In this document: in pieces, positions 13,001-25,649 of the stretch
Numbering within the stretch: position 1 is the first letter of the stretch
How the letters are laid out: each line of letters opens with the position of its first letter
Source of the DNA: Antedon mediterranea
Lineage: Eukaryota > Echinodermata > Crinoidea > Comatulida > Antedonidae
NCBI RefSeq assembly: GCF_964355755.1
Contig: NC_092680.1
Span: 8,843,001-8,907,000, forward strand
Reading direction: 5' to 3'
DNA: 64,000 bases
Made by a program: the position numbers and the translations under genes
Notes under the pieces: model-generated
What the model was told of the DNA's origin: nothing
The model's input: the letters and a program-made list of their open reading frames with translations, nothing else
Databases searched by the model: none

Positions 13001-15857
13001 AAGAAACCATTGTATGATCTTCGTTCTGGTTGGTAAGCTAAACAATACTTATTTACAAATGATGCATGTCATCAGGGCTGGAATGCTAGTTATTGTTCTA
13101 TCAAGGCCCAAGGTAATCAAACTTTACTAAACATTGACCCGAATATCCCCCTCTAACGCTAACAAACTTTTATTTTAATTTTGCGCATCAAAACATCCTG
13201 GTTTGAAGGCTAAAGTTGTTCAGTGCTTGATACGGGATAAAACGGGATATATAACAAGTTCTATCACTATACTAATTTTAGATTCTTCAAAATATGTTTT
13301 ACATTCTTGATAACCATTGAGGTGTTTACCTCTATGATTAAACTAGTCTGGTTTGATAAAAAAATTCATACAGTATAAATAAGATAAATAATAATGATAA
13401 TAAAAATGTAATGAAATTATTAAAATTTTTAACAACCATATTATTACATCAACAAAAAACAATTGGAAAGTTATAACGAAATTTAATATTGGAGTTATGA
13501 AATTACTTGAAATGTTCGCCAGTTTTATGGAGTCTTGAGTGCAATACACCCCTTATCTGTGACAATGCAATCCCATCATGACTAAAGCATACATGTGACT
13601 GTGTTATCTTTTTATATAGCTCAACGTGATAGCACTTCATAAATACAAAGTCATTGGGAAAGTCAAGTATATGAAACTTTTAAAGTACAATGACCCTTGC
13701 ATTTTCAAAAGTAAATTTCTTGAATTAGTTATTATTCAACATTTTTATGATATTCAATGAATTTGAGGCGATAACTTTTTAAGAATACAATAAAAAAGGC
13801 AAATAATCACTTTTTTTGTTGTCTTGTGTGAGTTCATCTCACGTTTATTTAAATTCTCATTGGTGAATATATTAGATACATAAAAGTACATTTGTGAAAA
13901 TTAAAAGTAAGTGTTTAAAGTAGTTAAAATACAGGTATATTTACATAATAAGATGCTTGAATTCAGTATTAACCATATTTGTTTTCATTTAAAATTTTAT
14001 ACGATGTTAATTAAAATGTAAAAATGAAAAATGGCGGTAAAATACATGATTAAAATTTTCTTGTTAAACTATCTTATTTGTGATCTTATTTGTGTTCGAG
14101 TAGAGAGGCTATAAACTCAGGGGAGAAAAATGTAGTATCCTCCCTTTTCACCAAGATAAAAAGGATGAAATGAAAAAAGAGGAATGCAAACGTTTGAAAG
14201 TTAGACATTTAGAATGATAGCATGCAAGGATAATCACTTAACAAAACCTTAACTTTAGAAATAAAAAAGTGTGTATAAATAAATACCGACAACATTTTGG
14301 GGAAAAAAACCTTTTTTTTTATGTTGTTTCAGTAAACAAAACCACTATCAATATACTTTTCATGGCCAATGACCAAAACAATTGACAATACAAAATATAA
14401 AATGCACAAAATGAAGTCAACTGTATACAAGTACAATAGTATACACAATATATGAAGTCATTTCAAATTATGATTACACTAGTTTTTATTTCTTTTCATT
14501 TTACTGCCATTTTACCTACACCTATAGAATGATGGTGCATGTTGTTTTATTTGTTTAGTGTTTAGTGCAGACTTTGAATTTGATCAATACAAAATAATGT
14601 ATGTTTTTTATAGGTTGAATGGAAAGAATATTTGTATGAGTTAAATGGAAAGAACATTTGTATATGAGTTGAATGGAAAGTCTATGTTCAAACCCTAATG
14701 CCTCTAATTTGAATAGTAAAACAAGATATCTAGATCATATACGATTATATATTGTATAGGTTTTGACCTAATCAACCACCATATATTTATTCATTTTAAC
14801 AAATAACAAAATCCGCCAAATTGTCTACAATCTTACCTTCTCATTTATATGTTCATATACCATTAAATCATAAAATACTTTGACAAGAAATAGATTAACT
14901 TTTTGAAAACGCAATTCAGCCAATCGTATTTAAAAGTAAATATTGAATCTAGAATCATTAAGGTTTAGTATTTACCAATTACATTCATATATTTCAAGTA
15001 CATAGTAATTCTGCAACCGAAAGTTTACACTGCCTTTTCAGTATTTAACCAAAAATCTATTGACAAATGATTTTATCTGAGCAGTTAACTAATGCAAAAG
15101 GATAATAAAAAAATTTATTATTGATAACAACGTAGACTTAGAGGAAACATATTCATTGAAATCTTCAAACAAATGGCTATAAATCGTGAGGAATGTGTTT
15201 CAAAGCAAAGAATAGGAAGCATTGACGCTTGTGATTTCGCATACCACAGCATTATTCCCACAATTCAATGCAAATTTTTAGCAATATTGTCTTTTTTGGT
15301 TATTGCATAATAACAACTCTATAAATAAACCGTTTCTGTACGATTGCTTATCAAGTTGAAACAGGGAAGAAAAACAAGCAAAAAAGGAAATATAAAGGTA
15401 AAATAAATATATAACAAAGGTAAATATAAAACAGTGAAAAAATAATGAATTCAAATTCACTCAATACCTAACTTGAAATCACGAACAATGGTAAATTTGT
15501 TGCTTCATATGAAGTTGAAATATGTACAAATAAATAACCATAAAAGGTAATTTAAAAGTTAAATATAGAAAAATAAACAAGGAATTATTTAACATGAAAT
15601 CACGAAAAAAGGCAGATACCATTAAGGAAATGAATGTGAAGCCATGTTTTAACACCACAACCACGTCAGGTCAAGTTCAATATTGAATCGAAACGTGGCA
15701 GGCCTTTGACAAGATCGCCTAAAATTTATAAATTTAAACTTACGATACTTAGTATTGTATATTCAGGAATAGCCGCTCCATAATTTCCTTGCTTTTCTTC
15801 CTTATATCTACAGTATATTTTGTTATGAAAGCGATCATGCTGGAAATTACCTCACGG
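10009..15857. other. Non-coding stretch with one G-quadruplex-like motif
   Basis: No gene recognised. A G-rich run at 10105-10123 (GGGGAGGGAGGGGGAGGGG) fits the four-G-tract rule with one-base loops. The rest is AT-rich sequence with short unsupported open frames. Confidence 0.5.
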
Positions 15858-16629
15858 CCCCTATTCAGTAGACACCCCTATTCAGTAGACACCCCTATTC
15901 AGTAGACACCCCTATTCAGTAGACACCCCTATTCAGTAGACACCCCTATTCAGTAGACACCCCTATTCAGTAGACACCCCTATTCAGTACACACCCCTAT
16001 TCAGTACACACCCCTATTCAGTACACACCCCTATTCAGTACACACCCCTATTCAGTACACACCCCTATTCAGTACACACCCCTATTCAGTACACACCCCT
16101 ATTCAGTACACACCCCTATTCAGTACACACCCCTATTCAGTACACACCCCTATTCAGTACACACCCCTATTCAGTACACACCCCTATTCAGTAGACACCC
16201 CTATTCAGTACACACCCCTATTCAGTAGACACCCCTATTCAGTAGACACCCCTATTCAGTAGACACCCCTATTCAGTAGACACCCCTATTCAGTAGACAC
16301 CCCTATTCAGTAGACACCCCTATTCAGTAGACACCCCTATTCAGTAGACACCCCTATTCAGTACACACCCCTATTCAGTACACACCCCTATTCAGTAGAC
16401 ACCCCTATTCAGTAGACACCCATATTCAGTAGACACCCATATTCAGTAGACACCCATATTCAGTAGACACCCCTATTCAGTACACACCCCTATTCAGTAC
16501 ACACCCCTATTCAGTACACACCCCTATTCAGTACACACCCCTATTCAGTAGACACCCCTATTCAGTAGACACACCTATTCAGTACACACCCCTATTCAGT
16601 AGACACCCCTATTCAGTACACACCCCTAT
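15858..16629. repeat. 18-bp satellite array (~43 copies)
   Basis: The unit is CCCCTATTCAGTAGACAC, 18 bp, in a head-to-tail array of about 43 copies. Two main variants differ at one base (GTAGACAC against GTACACAC) and occur in blocks: G-type first, then a run of about a dozen C-type, then G-type, then a mixture. A third variant (CCCATATT) occurs in three neighbouring copies near 16430-16460. The block pattern suggests segmental spread of variants by slippage or unequal exchange. Two frames are open across the array but have no start codon, so I do not call a gene. Confidence 0.97.
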
Positions 16630-19600
16630 ATAATATTGTATTTTTTAAATGCTTTTGTATGTATTTCAATTTAATTCTTGATTGAAAATTGTTACATAGT
16701 GGTCTTGGAAATTGTTCTGTGGTCCCAAAATGTCAATCTAGTTTGTATTGAAATTATTCACTAAACATCAAGCATTATTTTGATTTGAAAAACAAAGAAT
16801 CAATAATGTCTTTAAAGTGAAGCTTACAGTTTTATTCAGAATGATGTTGCTTTGAACTGCAGACTAAATGTCAACATCACTTTCTTCCAATGACTATTAA
16901 TCAATTACCATTTTACTAGAAGCATTAAATGCTCACTTTTAATTAGGAATAACATTCTGAGGTTGCTATTTGAACTGTTCTCATGGGTCCTATAAATAGT
17001 GTAGAGAATGAATGTAATAATAAGACACAACCATTTATAATGAAATAGTCACAAATTTGACAAAAGTAATTAATTTTGTGAAAGTAATATAATAAGTAAT
17101 ACATGTATTAATAGTAGCAATTTTAATAAAATCAAATATAAAATAACAAGTTGACGATGGATATTTTATCTTTATGTTTCACAATTATATAACTGATTAT
17201 TAAAACAATTTCTTGAATTTTTACTCTTGAACAAAATCATGTTCACACTGTAGGATATATGAAATGAGGAAGGTAAGAGACAAAGATGTCAATTATGGTG
17301 ATAATGATGATATGATGATGATAATAATGATTATGATGATAATGATATATAAATAGATGCTAAACCATGATAAATGTTGTCCAATAGATGAGGATGATAA
17401 AGACATGACAAAATTATAATGATAATATGATAAAAAAGAGACGATCCTACAAATATCTAGGAAGAGGATGCAACTGGTGTCTATGGAGTCACAAGATTTT
17501 TTCCATTAACCAATGTCGCATTCATCCACTCAATAGATATAAAAACCATGATAAAGCTCTATTCTCACTTTTCCGTTTCATATAATGGAAGACACTAGCG
17601 TTGTTTTGTTAAACAATGGAAAATGGTATACATAAATTGTGGTGCTTTCTTCTAATGTGAATGCAGCTTAAATGATAAGGATGATGAAAACATGCAAAAA
17701 CCATGATGATAACGAAAATAAAGATGATGATAATCATCACCATCAGTATTGATAAGGACTTTTCCATCAACCTAATTTCACACCCACCCATCACCCAATT
17801 CCAATCTTTCGAACAGCACTGAATTGTTTGGGTAGTAATATCTAAAAATAGCATCGATCAGAGAGAATCCCAAAAGGATGTAAACACGCCACCTGATCCC
17901 GCTTATTACTATCATAACACGTCTGATGATGAGTAAACAAATACTGTTTGCAGGCAACGCATTGTCATCCTCATTACACGATAACTTTCCCAGTATGTTT
18001 CCTACGTATCACATCAATCGGAACAAATCCTCTTCTTGTCTGTATTGGGTCACTTCAGGTCACTACATGCTCTGAATGCTGGTGAGCAATTACACATTTC
18101 ATGCTTCAATGAACAAGCTAAACATGTTGCAGATTGTTAGATATGGTTATTAATTGTTAGCTATGCTGGATAATTACACAAGTTTTTATTCTGTTGTCCC
18201 TTTATGCTGTTCTATCTCTGTAAGCAATTTAATTGACAAAAAATACTAAAACGCTTATTAATTTCTAGATATTTTATATTTGCATGATTAATGTTGTCTG
18301 TTTGTTATGTTTGTGAGTTATGCTCAGACAAAATTAGAGCTTTATTTTTAGCTCCCGTATTTTCCCAGACACAGTTCATTATTCTGCCTCTTATTGGACC
18401 ATTTTAATTAATATTTTTTTTTAGTTTGTTTTTCTTTAGAATCTTTTTATACACTTAATTATGTCTGTGATCCACTCTTAAAATCTGTGTGATACTGAAA
18501 ATGTCATCACATAAAGGAATAAATAAAAGTAATAATAATAAATTATATTATTATCATCTTTAAAAGCAATATTCATCATCTTTTAATAATTAATTTATTT
18601 AATTTTTGTGAATGTTTTCAACCTTGTGATCTACATTATTTAAGTGGTTTAGATGTTAGGATTAAAAACCTACATACATTAAATTTTATTTGCATGAGTT
18701 AGATACAAATACATCCAGTACCATGAAAGATGTAATGATATTTTTTTATAAATTTCTACATTAAAATAAAATTCTTACTAGACTTATTTTGTTAAATATG
18801 AAAAAAAATGAGTGTATATTGGTATTCACAATGAGTACATTGATAGATTATTCAGCCAACATTAATGTATGTTCACAGACCATTTGATGTCGTTTCAGAA
18901 GATTCCGAAAGGCCATCATTCTACAAGTTTTTGCGATTGCTTTGCGCGCATATCATTATGATTTGTAACGTCTGTATGTTTGATTTGTAGTACATTGCAA
19001 CATCCCGAATTACAAAAATATATTTTTTACATTGAAATGTGATATAATCACATGGTCCTGTGACAATATATCACTGCTAAGTGTGGTTTGAAATTAAAAA
19101 CACAATAGTTTTCAAAAGCAATAAATTAAAACAAATATAAAACAATTTAAGGCCATGTTAAAAACAAAAATATAGGCGAATACACCATGTTTTGTAATCT
19201 TCAACAGAAAATGTTGAATGACTTGAACATGTGAAATTCTATTTTAAGCAATAATTATTTGCATCAGTAAACTAACATTCAAAATATTCCTTTTTTATCT
19301 TTAGTATATCAATTAATTATTATTAAATTATTTAATACAAATCTTGCTAATAAACTTCACTTGTACATTTGCATTCAAATCATAAAATGAGCAGACTTTT
19401 ATGTTAATTCAAGAAAATGATTGAACAAGAATCAAAGCTTCAAAATTAATAATACGTTATTAGGATACATCATCCAGTAACCAATTCTACTGTTTTGAAG
19501 TCCTTGATAGAATAAACACACAGTTTCCTAGGGTATAAGACAATGGATTACAATTACTGTGTGTAATATCCCTCGTATGAATCATAAATGTAGTTTAGCT

Positions 19601-22600
19601 AAAAAAAACAAAACAGAAAAGGACCTATAACTTGGTTAAACCTTATGATTTGGATTACACACTGCTATGTTTAATTGCCAACAACATCATTATTCATTTC
19701 CTTGAATAACCTCATTATAATATGAATATTGTACTAATTTATCTATAAATATTCCCTAACAGTATGCCCACTGTTGCTATGTTATTTGATCATTAATCAG
19801 CCTACTGTCGGAAGGAAGGCAGTTCACTAGGGGAAGGAAAACCTTCAATCCAATGGGAGAAACCCAGATAGAAAAACCAGAGAGTGGAGCAGTTGGATCG
19901 ACTATCTGGCACCCTTATGGCACCTCTTGCAACCAATATGTTGACTCCAAATGGACCCTGTTGGTTCAGCCGAGAAGGTATCCAAATTCTTTTGCCCAGA
20001 TACCTTTGCTGCCACTTACTGCTTCGGTGTGCCATTGTCTCTTGAGGCAGATGGAGGCCTACTAATAATGTGCCAATATCAATGTGATAGAAGAAGATAG
20101 AAAAGGTGGGCATACAACTGACGCACTGAACTTAAAACAATATAATGGTATGTAAATGTAAACATTTCCTATTCATTTCGGAAACATTTTAATATAAACA
20201 TAACTTCCAAGAAACAATCAATTTGTAAATTCCAATTATCTGAATAAAAAGGTGGGTGTACAACAATCATTTCCATGGAAAAAACATAATAACATTAATA
20301 ACAGCAAACTACTTGATGTCAAAGATTTGAATTTGCAGTTAGTAATCTGAAAGATTCACAATAATTTCAACAATGGCCATAGGAAAAACCAAGAGGGGAG
20401 GGGGCCATATTAGTTTAGTACAGCACTTACAATTAGGGGAGAGGGGAAGGGGGACATATTAACAAATTCTTGATTTGTCACTAATTGTAATAACATTATT
20501 TTCTTAAGTATACAAGTAGGCATTACATTTTCATAATTTGAGCTTTTTTAATCATAAATTCTGTTACGTTTTGTTGCTACCTCGACTGAGACACACTTCT
20601 GTGCATACGATGTTTATTTTTTGTATTGTATATTTTGCATCATCATTATTTTCTAAATGCATTGTTTTTAATCTGAATAAAATAGAACAATGATAGGTCT
20701 TGTGATGGAAAGCACACTTTCCCTTCATTCAGGAAATGTTTGGATAATTTCTGTTCGTTGGTTAAAGTTTCATACCCGTGGTGGCTGATCATGTGGTTTT
20801 GTAATGATCCTCCAGGTCCAAACATATGACTGAAGATTAAATACGAATATCTAAAAATAGTAATACTTTATTTTTCAATTATAAATTTCTCAATGATGAT
20901 GCCTTGGTATGAAATCTTAAGAATGTACAAGCCCCCTCGTAATCTATAACTATGAAGAGTGGTAACCAGTTTGTGATTGGTTGAAATTAATCACCATCAT
21001 CATATGCCTGTTCCTACATGTATCAACCAATTAATAATTTTAATTTTAGACAGCTAATCAATCACCACTTATTTCAAAACTTTATGTGTTATAATGGGTA
21101 ATAAATCATATGCCGATAAAATAGATTTTATTTTTCAAGGATAAGTTAATTGGATTCGTTTTGTACTGTTAGATCTATTAAATTAAATGTAATTTATTGA
21201 ATGATATATTTCTATTTCAGGTTTTTAATCGTATTTCTTTCATTGTTATTATATTCATCCATGATTCTGTTTAATTTGATGTGAATAAAGCATTTCTTTA
21301 CAAAACAAAAACCAAGAAAACTAATTTGTCACAAGTCACATTCTCCCACAGTCCCACTGAACACGAAGATCAATTGCCACACGGATCATAGAAATTGAAT
21401 AAAAGCATATAGTTGGAGATATAAATACTTTTTAGTATTTCAAGCTTTACTATAATTAATTTGTAAAACTAAAAATAGAAATTCACTATTCAATGCAATT
21501 GAAAGTATACACATGGATCAATTATGTTGATAATAATTGGAAAAGTACAAGAAAATCAATTGATAGGCTGTTATTATAATGTTCAATAAAGGTTTAGTAT
21601 TTGAAGTCACGTACTGGCATACCAGTTCGCTTTACTGTGTACTGTTCATGATTGAGCAATCACAGTGTCACAAATTCAATTCTGCTAGACGTCTTTGCGG
21701 CAGCTTGTGTTGGTGTGATCTGCAGCATGAATGGTTACAGCTACAGTACATTTGTGACAGATTATGATTTGGTGTTTCTGAAAAAAGAACACTTATAAAC
21801 ATGATCTAACTCAATACATGGCACAGCCATCATAGAGCTATGCAATCACTTGATTAGGTGATTTACCAAATGTCTAGGTCACCGGGAAACCTTGATAAAA
21901 ATAATACAACACCCAATAATCCTTGCATGCATTAAATAGGACAGCAAGTCCAACGTCCTGTTCATCTAATCAAAAGTTCCTAAACAAGATATAGTATATT
22001 GCTATACTAACTAGTTATGATTATGGAAATAGGATTTCACTATACCAAATATACTGTACCAACAATTAGATTTAAAAAAAAAATAGATTATTAATTAAGG
22101 CTATAAAACTACTACATATAATACAGAAATATGGCATCGGTGCATACATGATTTGGTTGGCACGTACAACCACTTATGCATACTCAGTTAGACTAAAGTC
22201 ATTGTTAAAAATTATATCTGATGCCATGGCATCAATAGGGATATTGACATTGAATGTTGATATCAACAATTCCTAGGTGTCAAAATCCGAACTGGTATGT
22301 GTGATGAAATACTATTGGCTAATTCCGATATTGATGAGTTATTATTTTGAAACCGTGGGAACGGGTAATTACTCATGACAACAAAATGTATCTTTTCTTT
22401 ACATGAAAAAACAAAATTGTTATCATTATCAATTGGGGTTAACAAATAGAAGTGTTTGTTTATGTTTGAAAAAAAAAGATTTAAAAAAACATTTATGACA
22501 AAGTTTCAATCAATCAGCCAATCACATTATAAGAGTATAACTAAATAGTAATTGTCTATCATAGTAGGCTATAGGATTAAAAATAACAATTCAAAGCTTT

Positions 22601-24115
22601 TTAAAATGCATTCAACCAATCAGAGGCAAGTACAGCTGAGTAGTTATTGTAGACCATGTAGGCTATGGGATAACATTCAACCAATCACAGTCAAGTATAG
22701 CTAAATAGTTAGATTGTACCACAGTAGTTATGGGATTAAAAATAACAAATAAAAGCTTTTAATAGTCATCCTTTTAAATACAGTTACAATGATGGATAAA
22801 CAGGATATACACTCATGGGTACGATTGTTCAAATGTATTGACAATCACAACGAGAGTTTATGATCTACAGTGGAACATGTCCCCATCTGTAACAATAGAT
22901 AAACCATGTTAGAAAGAAACTATAAATCGGGAATACCACCTGATAGAAAACAAGCAAATCATGCGAAGCATTCAACACAATGAGGGGAAAATAAAGATAA
23001 ACCATTAGCTTTTCTATGTTCAGAATTTTCACATTCTATTTAAGGTTTTAGCATACATCTATTAAACTGCTACTAAACTACTGGCTGACAGACAGCGAAT
23101 TGATGCGAACTCTCACAACAGACCGTGGTTGTGTTGTAGTTTACTGTCTAGTTCTTATACAAAGTTTATTGTTTAGACAAATTTTAAAAAAAAACAAGGT
23201 GGAGAATTTAATGATTTATATCCTTGTGATAACAATTTAATATTTTCGGGCAATAAATAGTATAATACATTCAGAAAAGACTATTTTTATCAACATTAAT
23301 ACCACAAATGGTGTTGTTTGCTAAAGGTTAGGGGATAATGTCAAATCAAACGCCTTCTTTTTCACAGAACTTCTTTTCAAATAATAATATCATTGTGTTA
23401 GTCAGAAAACATCATATTCAGCAATATTCAAACCACAAAAGGTGAATTAGTTATGTTTAAGGGATGAAATGAATATGAATGAGCCTCATTGTGCACGCCT
23501 TCTTTTTCTCAGAAAGTCTGTTCAGATATATAGTCAATGACGTTATTCTCGTTGTGTTTGGATAAAGTTATTTGTTAAGCATACTGTCTATGCTATTCTA
23601 CATTCAGTAGCAACAAATAATATACAACATAAATACTGCATCATTACTAAGAATATAATCAATTTGATACAAATATTGTAGATCAACAACTATCGTCACA
23701 AATTAAATAGCCTCTTCACAAAACGCAAGTTACTAGAAACAATAGGCCTGCTGTATAAAGCACTAAAATTATCCTGTCTGGAATTTCTTGAAAAAAAAAA
23801 ATCCTCATAATTAAACTGTCATGTTCAATTTGAGAGTGCATCTAAAAACAAGAGAGAAATACATATTACATTAGACTATACCACTCCAGAGTTCTTTTGA
23901 CACAGAAAGCAATTTTGCCTGAAGAAGCAAAACTATTTCTGTTAACCACTTTACAATAGTGGTAGAATTGCAGTAATTTTACTGTTTCCTGTGTGTGAAA
24001 GAGGTGGTATTTGTCGACCAAATGTTCTAACTTTGACCTTTGTTTTTTCTATACTATTCAGACATTGTAGAGTGTTTCCCTCTCTCACAGATCATGCTTA
24101 TTAAATACCACAACA
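16630..24115. other. Non-coding stretch
   Basis: No gene was recognised. It holds a GAT/ATG-rich low-complexity tract (about 17296-17430 and 17690-17740) and a more GC-rich island at about 19798-20113. That island is open for 103 codons on the minus strand but shows no domain I recognise. Diverged repeats around 22.5-22.8 kb are listed separately. Confidence 0.5.
22507..22765. repeat. Diverged direct repeats with CCAATCA words
   Basis: Three diverged repeats share the order CAACCAATCA(C/G), AGTA-AGCTAAATAGT, a (TA)GGCTATGGGAT-like block and ATTAAAAATAACAA. They are spaced roughly 75-120 bp apart with insertions and deletions. This is an old tandem duplication; no coding potential is seen. 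Confidence 0.5.
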
Positions 24116-24121
24116 GTAAAT
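24116..24121. repeat. Left target-site duplication GTAAAT
   Basis: GTAAAT lies directly before the first base of the fold-back element and is repeated immediately after it at 24934-24939, as expected of a duplication made on insertion. Confidence 0.75.
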
Positions 24122-24933
24122 TATGGAACGCCGTTTACGCAACATGTTGATGATATGAATTTTATGACGCGATATGTGAATGAAATGCATCGATATGAAT
24201 TGAATGGCGCGATATATGAATGAAATGTTTTGAATTGAATGCTTTGAATTGAATGTTATGAATGAAATGTTTTGAATGAAATGTTTTGAATGAAATGTTT
24301 TGAATTGAATGTTTTGAATAAAATGTTTTGAATGAAATGTTTTGAACGAAATGTTTTGAATGAAATGTTTTGAATGAAATGTTTTGAATGAAATGTTTGA
24401 ATTGAATTGAAAAGTCAAACTATTGGCGGCGTATGTCATTCCCGCTCGCGATTTTGTTTTAACCTCTTAGGCCTAAGCCTGGGTACCCTCATCTCCTTTC
24501 CACGCTGTCATCAATATGGATCCTTTACAGAGAATCCTAACAGACCTGAAACATTGGAATACATATTTCCGAACCCCGGTCTGTTAGGATTCTCTGTAAA
24601 GGCAGCGTGGAAAGGAGATGAGGGTACCCACGCTTAGGCCTAAGAGGTTGAGAAAAAAATCGCGAGCGAGAATGACATACGCCACCAATAGTTTGACTTT
24701 TCAATTCAATTCAAACATTTCATTCAAAACATTTCATTCAAAACATTTCATTCAAAACATTTCATTCAAAACATTTCATTCAAAACATTTCATTCAAAAC
24801 ATTCAATTCAAAGCATTCAATTCAAAACATTTCATTCATATATCGCGCCATTCAATTCAAATCGATGCATTTCATTCACATATCGCGTCATAAAATTCAT
24901 ATCATTGAAATGTTGCGTAAACGGCGTTCCATA
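24122..24933. mobile_element. 812-bp fold-back (long inverted repeat) element, copy 1
   Basis: Both ends are TATGGAACGCCGTTTACGCA in inverted orientation, and nearly the whole element is one palindrome. Each arm carries a subterminal block (ATGAATTTTATGACGCGATA), an array of 14-bp units (TGTTTTGAATGAAA on the left, its complement on the right), an AGGCCTAAG block, and a stem made from GGTACCCTCATCTCCTTTCC and AGAATCCTAACAGACC. The loop is only about 30 bases near 24549-24578. A GTAAAT duplication flanks it. Open frames in the arms merely translate the 14-bp units. It encodes no transposase, so it must be non-autonomous. The family is not identified. Confidence 0.88.
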
Positions 24934-24939
24934 GTAAAT
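24934..24939. repeat. Right target-site duplication GTAAAT
   Basis: This matches 24116-24121 exactly and abuts the right terminus CGTTCCATA of the fold-back element. Confidence 0.75.
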
Positions 24940-25018
24940 AGCAATACTAGGAAAAAGAGGTGGTTTGACAAAATAACAATTGTTACCACAGTGGACCGCA
25001 ACCACAACAAATTGATAT

Positions 25019-25205
25019 AGTTTTTTGCTGTGCTGCCAAGTAAATACCATATTTTTTTAATACCATATAAGGTATATTTTTGCCAGCGAAAACGGCGCAC
25101 ATAACAAATATACCATATTTTGTATACCATATTTTTATTATTTTTTTTATAAATTTATACCATATTTTGGGTATCTGTTTCTGCTGCCAATAAAAAACAC
25201 CATAT
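25019..25205. repeat. CCATATTT-module repeat, homologue of the 9.8-kb element
   Basis: The order of modules matches 9797-10008: a GCTGTGCTGCC start, ATACCATATTT repeats, an inverted TGCCAGCGAAAACGGCGCAC, more ATACCATATTTT, and CTGTTTCTGCTGCCAATAA. The CCATATTT form replaces CCGTATTT. No protein is encoded. Confidence 0.6.
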
Positions 25206-25562
25206 ATTTTTTATTTTCTGTAAGCATTTTACACATGGATGGATAATCTATAGTTAACGAAAGTAAGGAACAACATCACAACGTTTGCAAATAATCTTTT
25301 GGGGAAAAAATATGTCAGGAAAATTAAAAATCAGCAAACAGGACACATCCAGATTTAGAAAGATAATTTAGCAAAAATTAAAGGAGAGTATGGCTCGGGT
25401 GTCGTTTGAAACATGTAAAAAACAGAGACTGTGAAAGCAGAGGCTACAACATCGTCAAAGATAACAAATTCTAATTTGGGCAAGGAAGGAATAACTTAAC
25501 TCCATTTTGGGGGATCGAAAGGCAGTTTTGGTAAAAAAGATGATTCTAGCAGAAACAGGGTA

Positions 25563-25649
25563 CAGTACTAAAAAATACGGTATAAAATATACCGTATTTT
25601 ATACAGTATTTTATAGCGTATTTTAATGATATGCAGCAGAAATAGGCCC
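25563..25649. repeat. Related end fragment with ACCGTATTTTA palindromes
   Basis: Several AAATACGGTAT and ATACCGTATTT words are followed by GCAGCAGAAATAGGCCC. That last segment is the inverted terminus seen in the 52.1-kb element and at 9797. It may be the far end of the composite element that starts at 25019. Confidence 0.5.

Noticed and set aside
15858-16629. Regular short repeats resembling a CRISPR array
   Set aside because: There are no unique spacers between repeats, and the genome is eukaryotic; it is a head-to-tail satellite. The same applies to the arrays at 4.1, 46.2, 50.6 and 59.3 kb.
19802-20113. 103-codon minus-strand frame in a GC-richer island
   Set aside because: No recognisable domain, splice partner or ATG context supports it. 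The region could be a repeat fragment; a translated database search would decide.
24407-24893. Open frames inside the fold-back elements (also 33394-33732)
   Set aside because: The peptides only translate the 14-bp repeats (HSKHFIQNISFKTF-like) and appear in both arms; no transposase motif is present.
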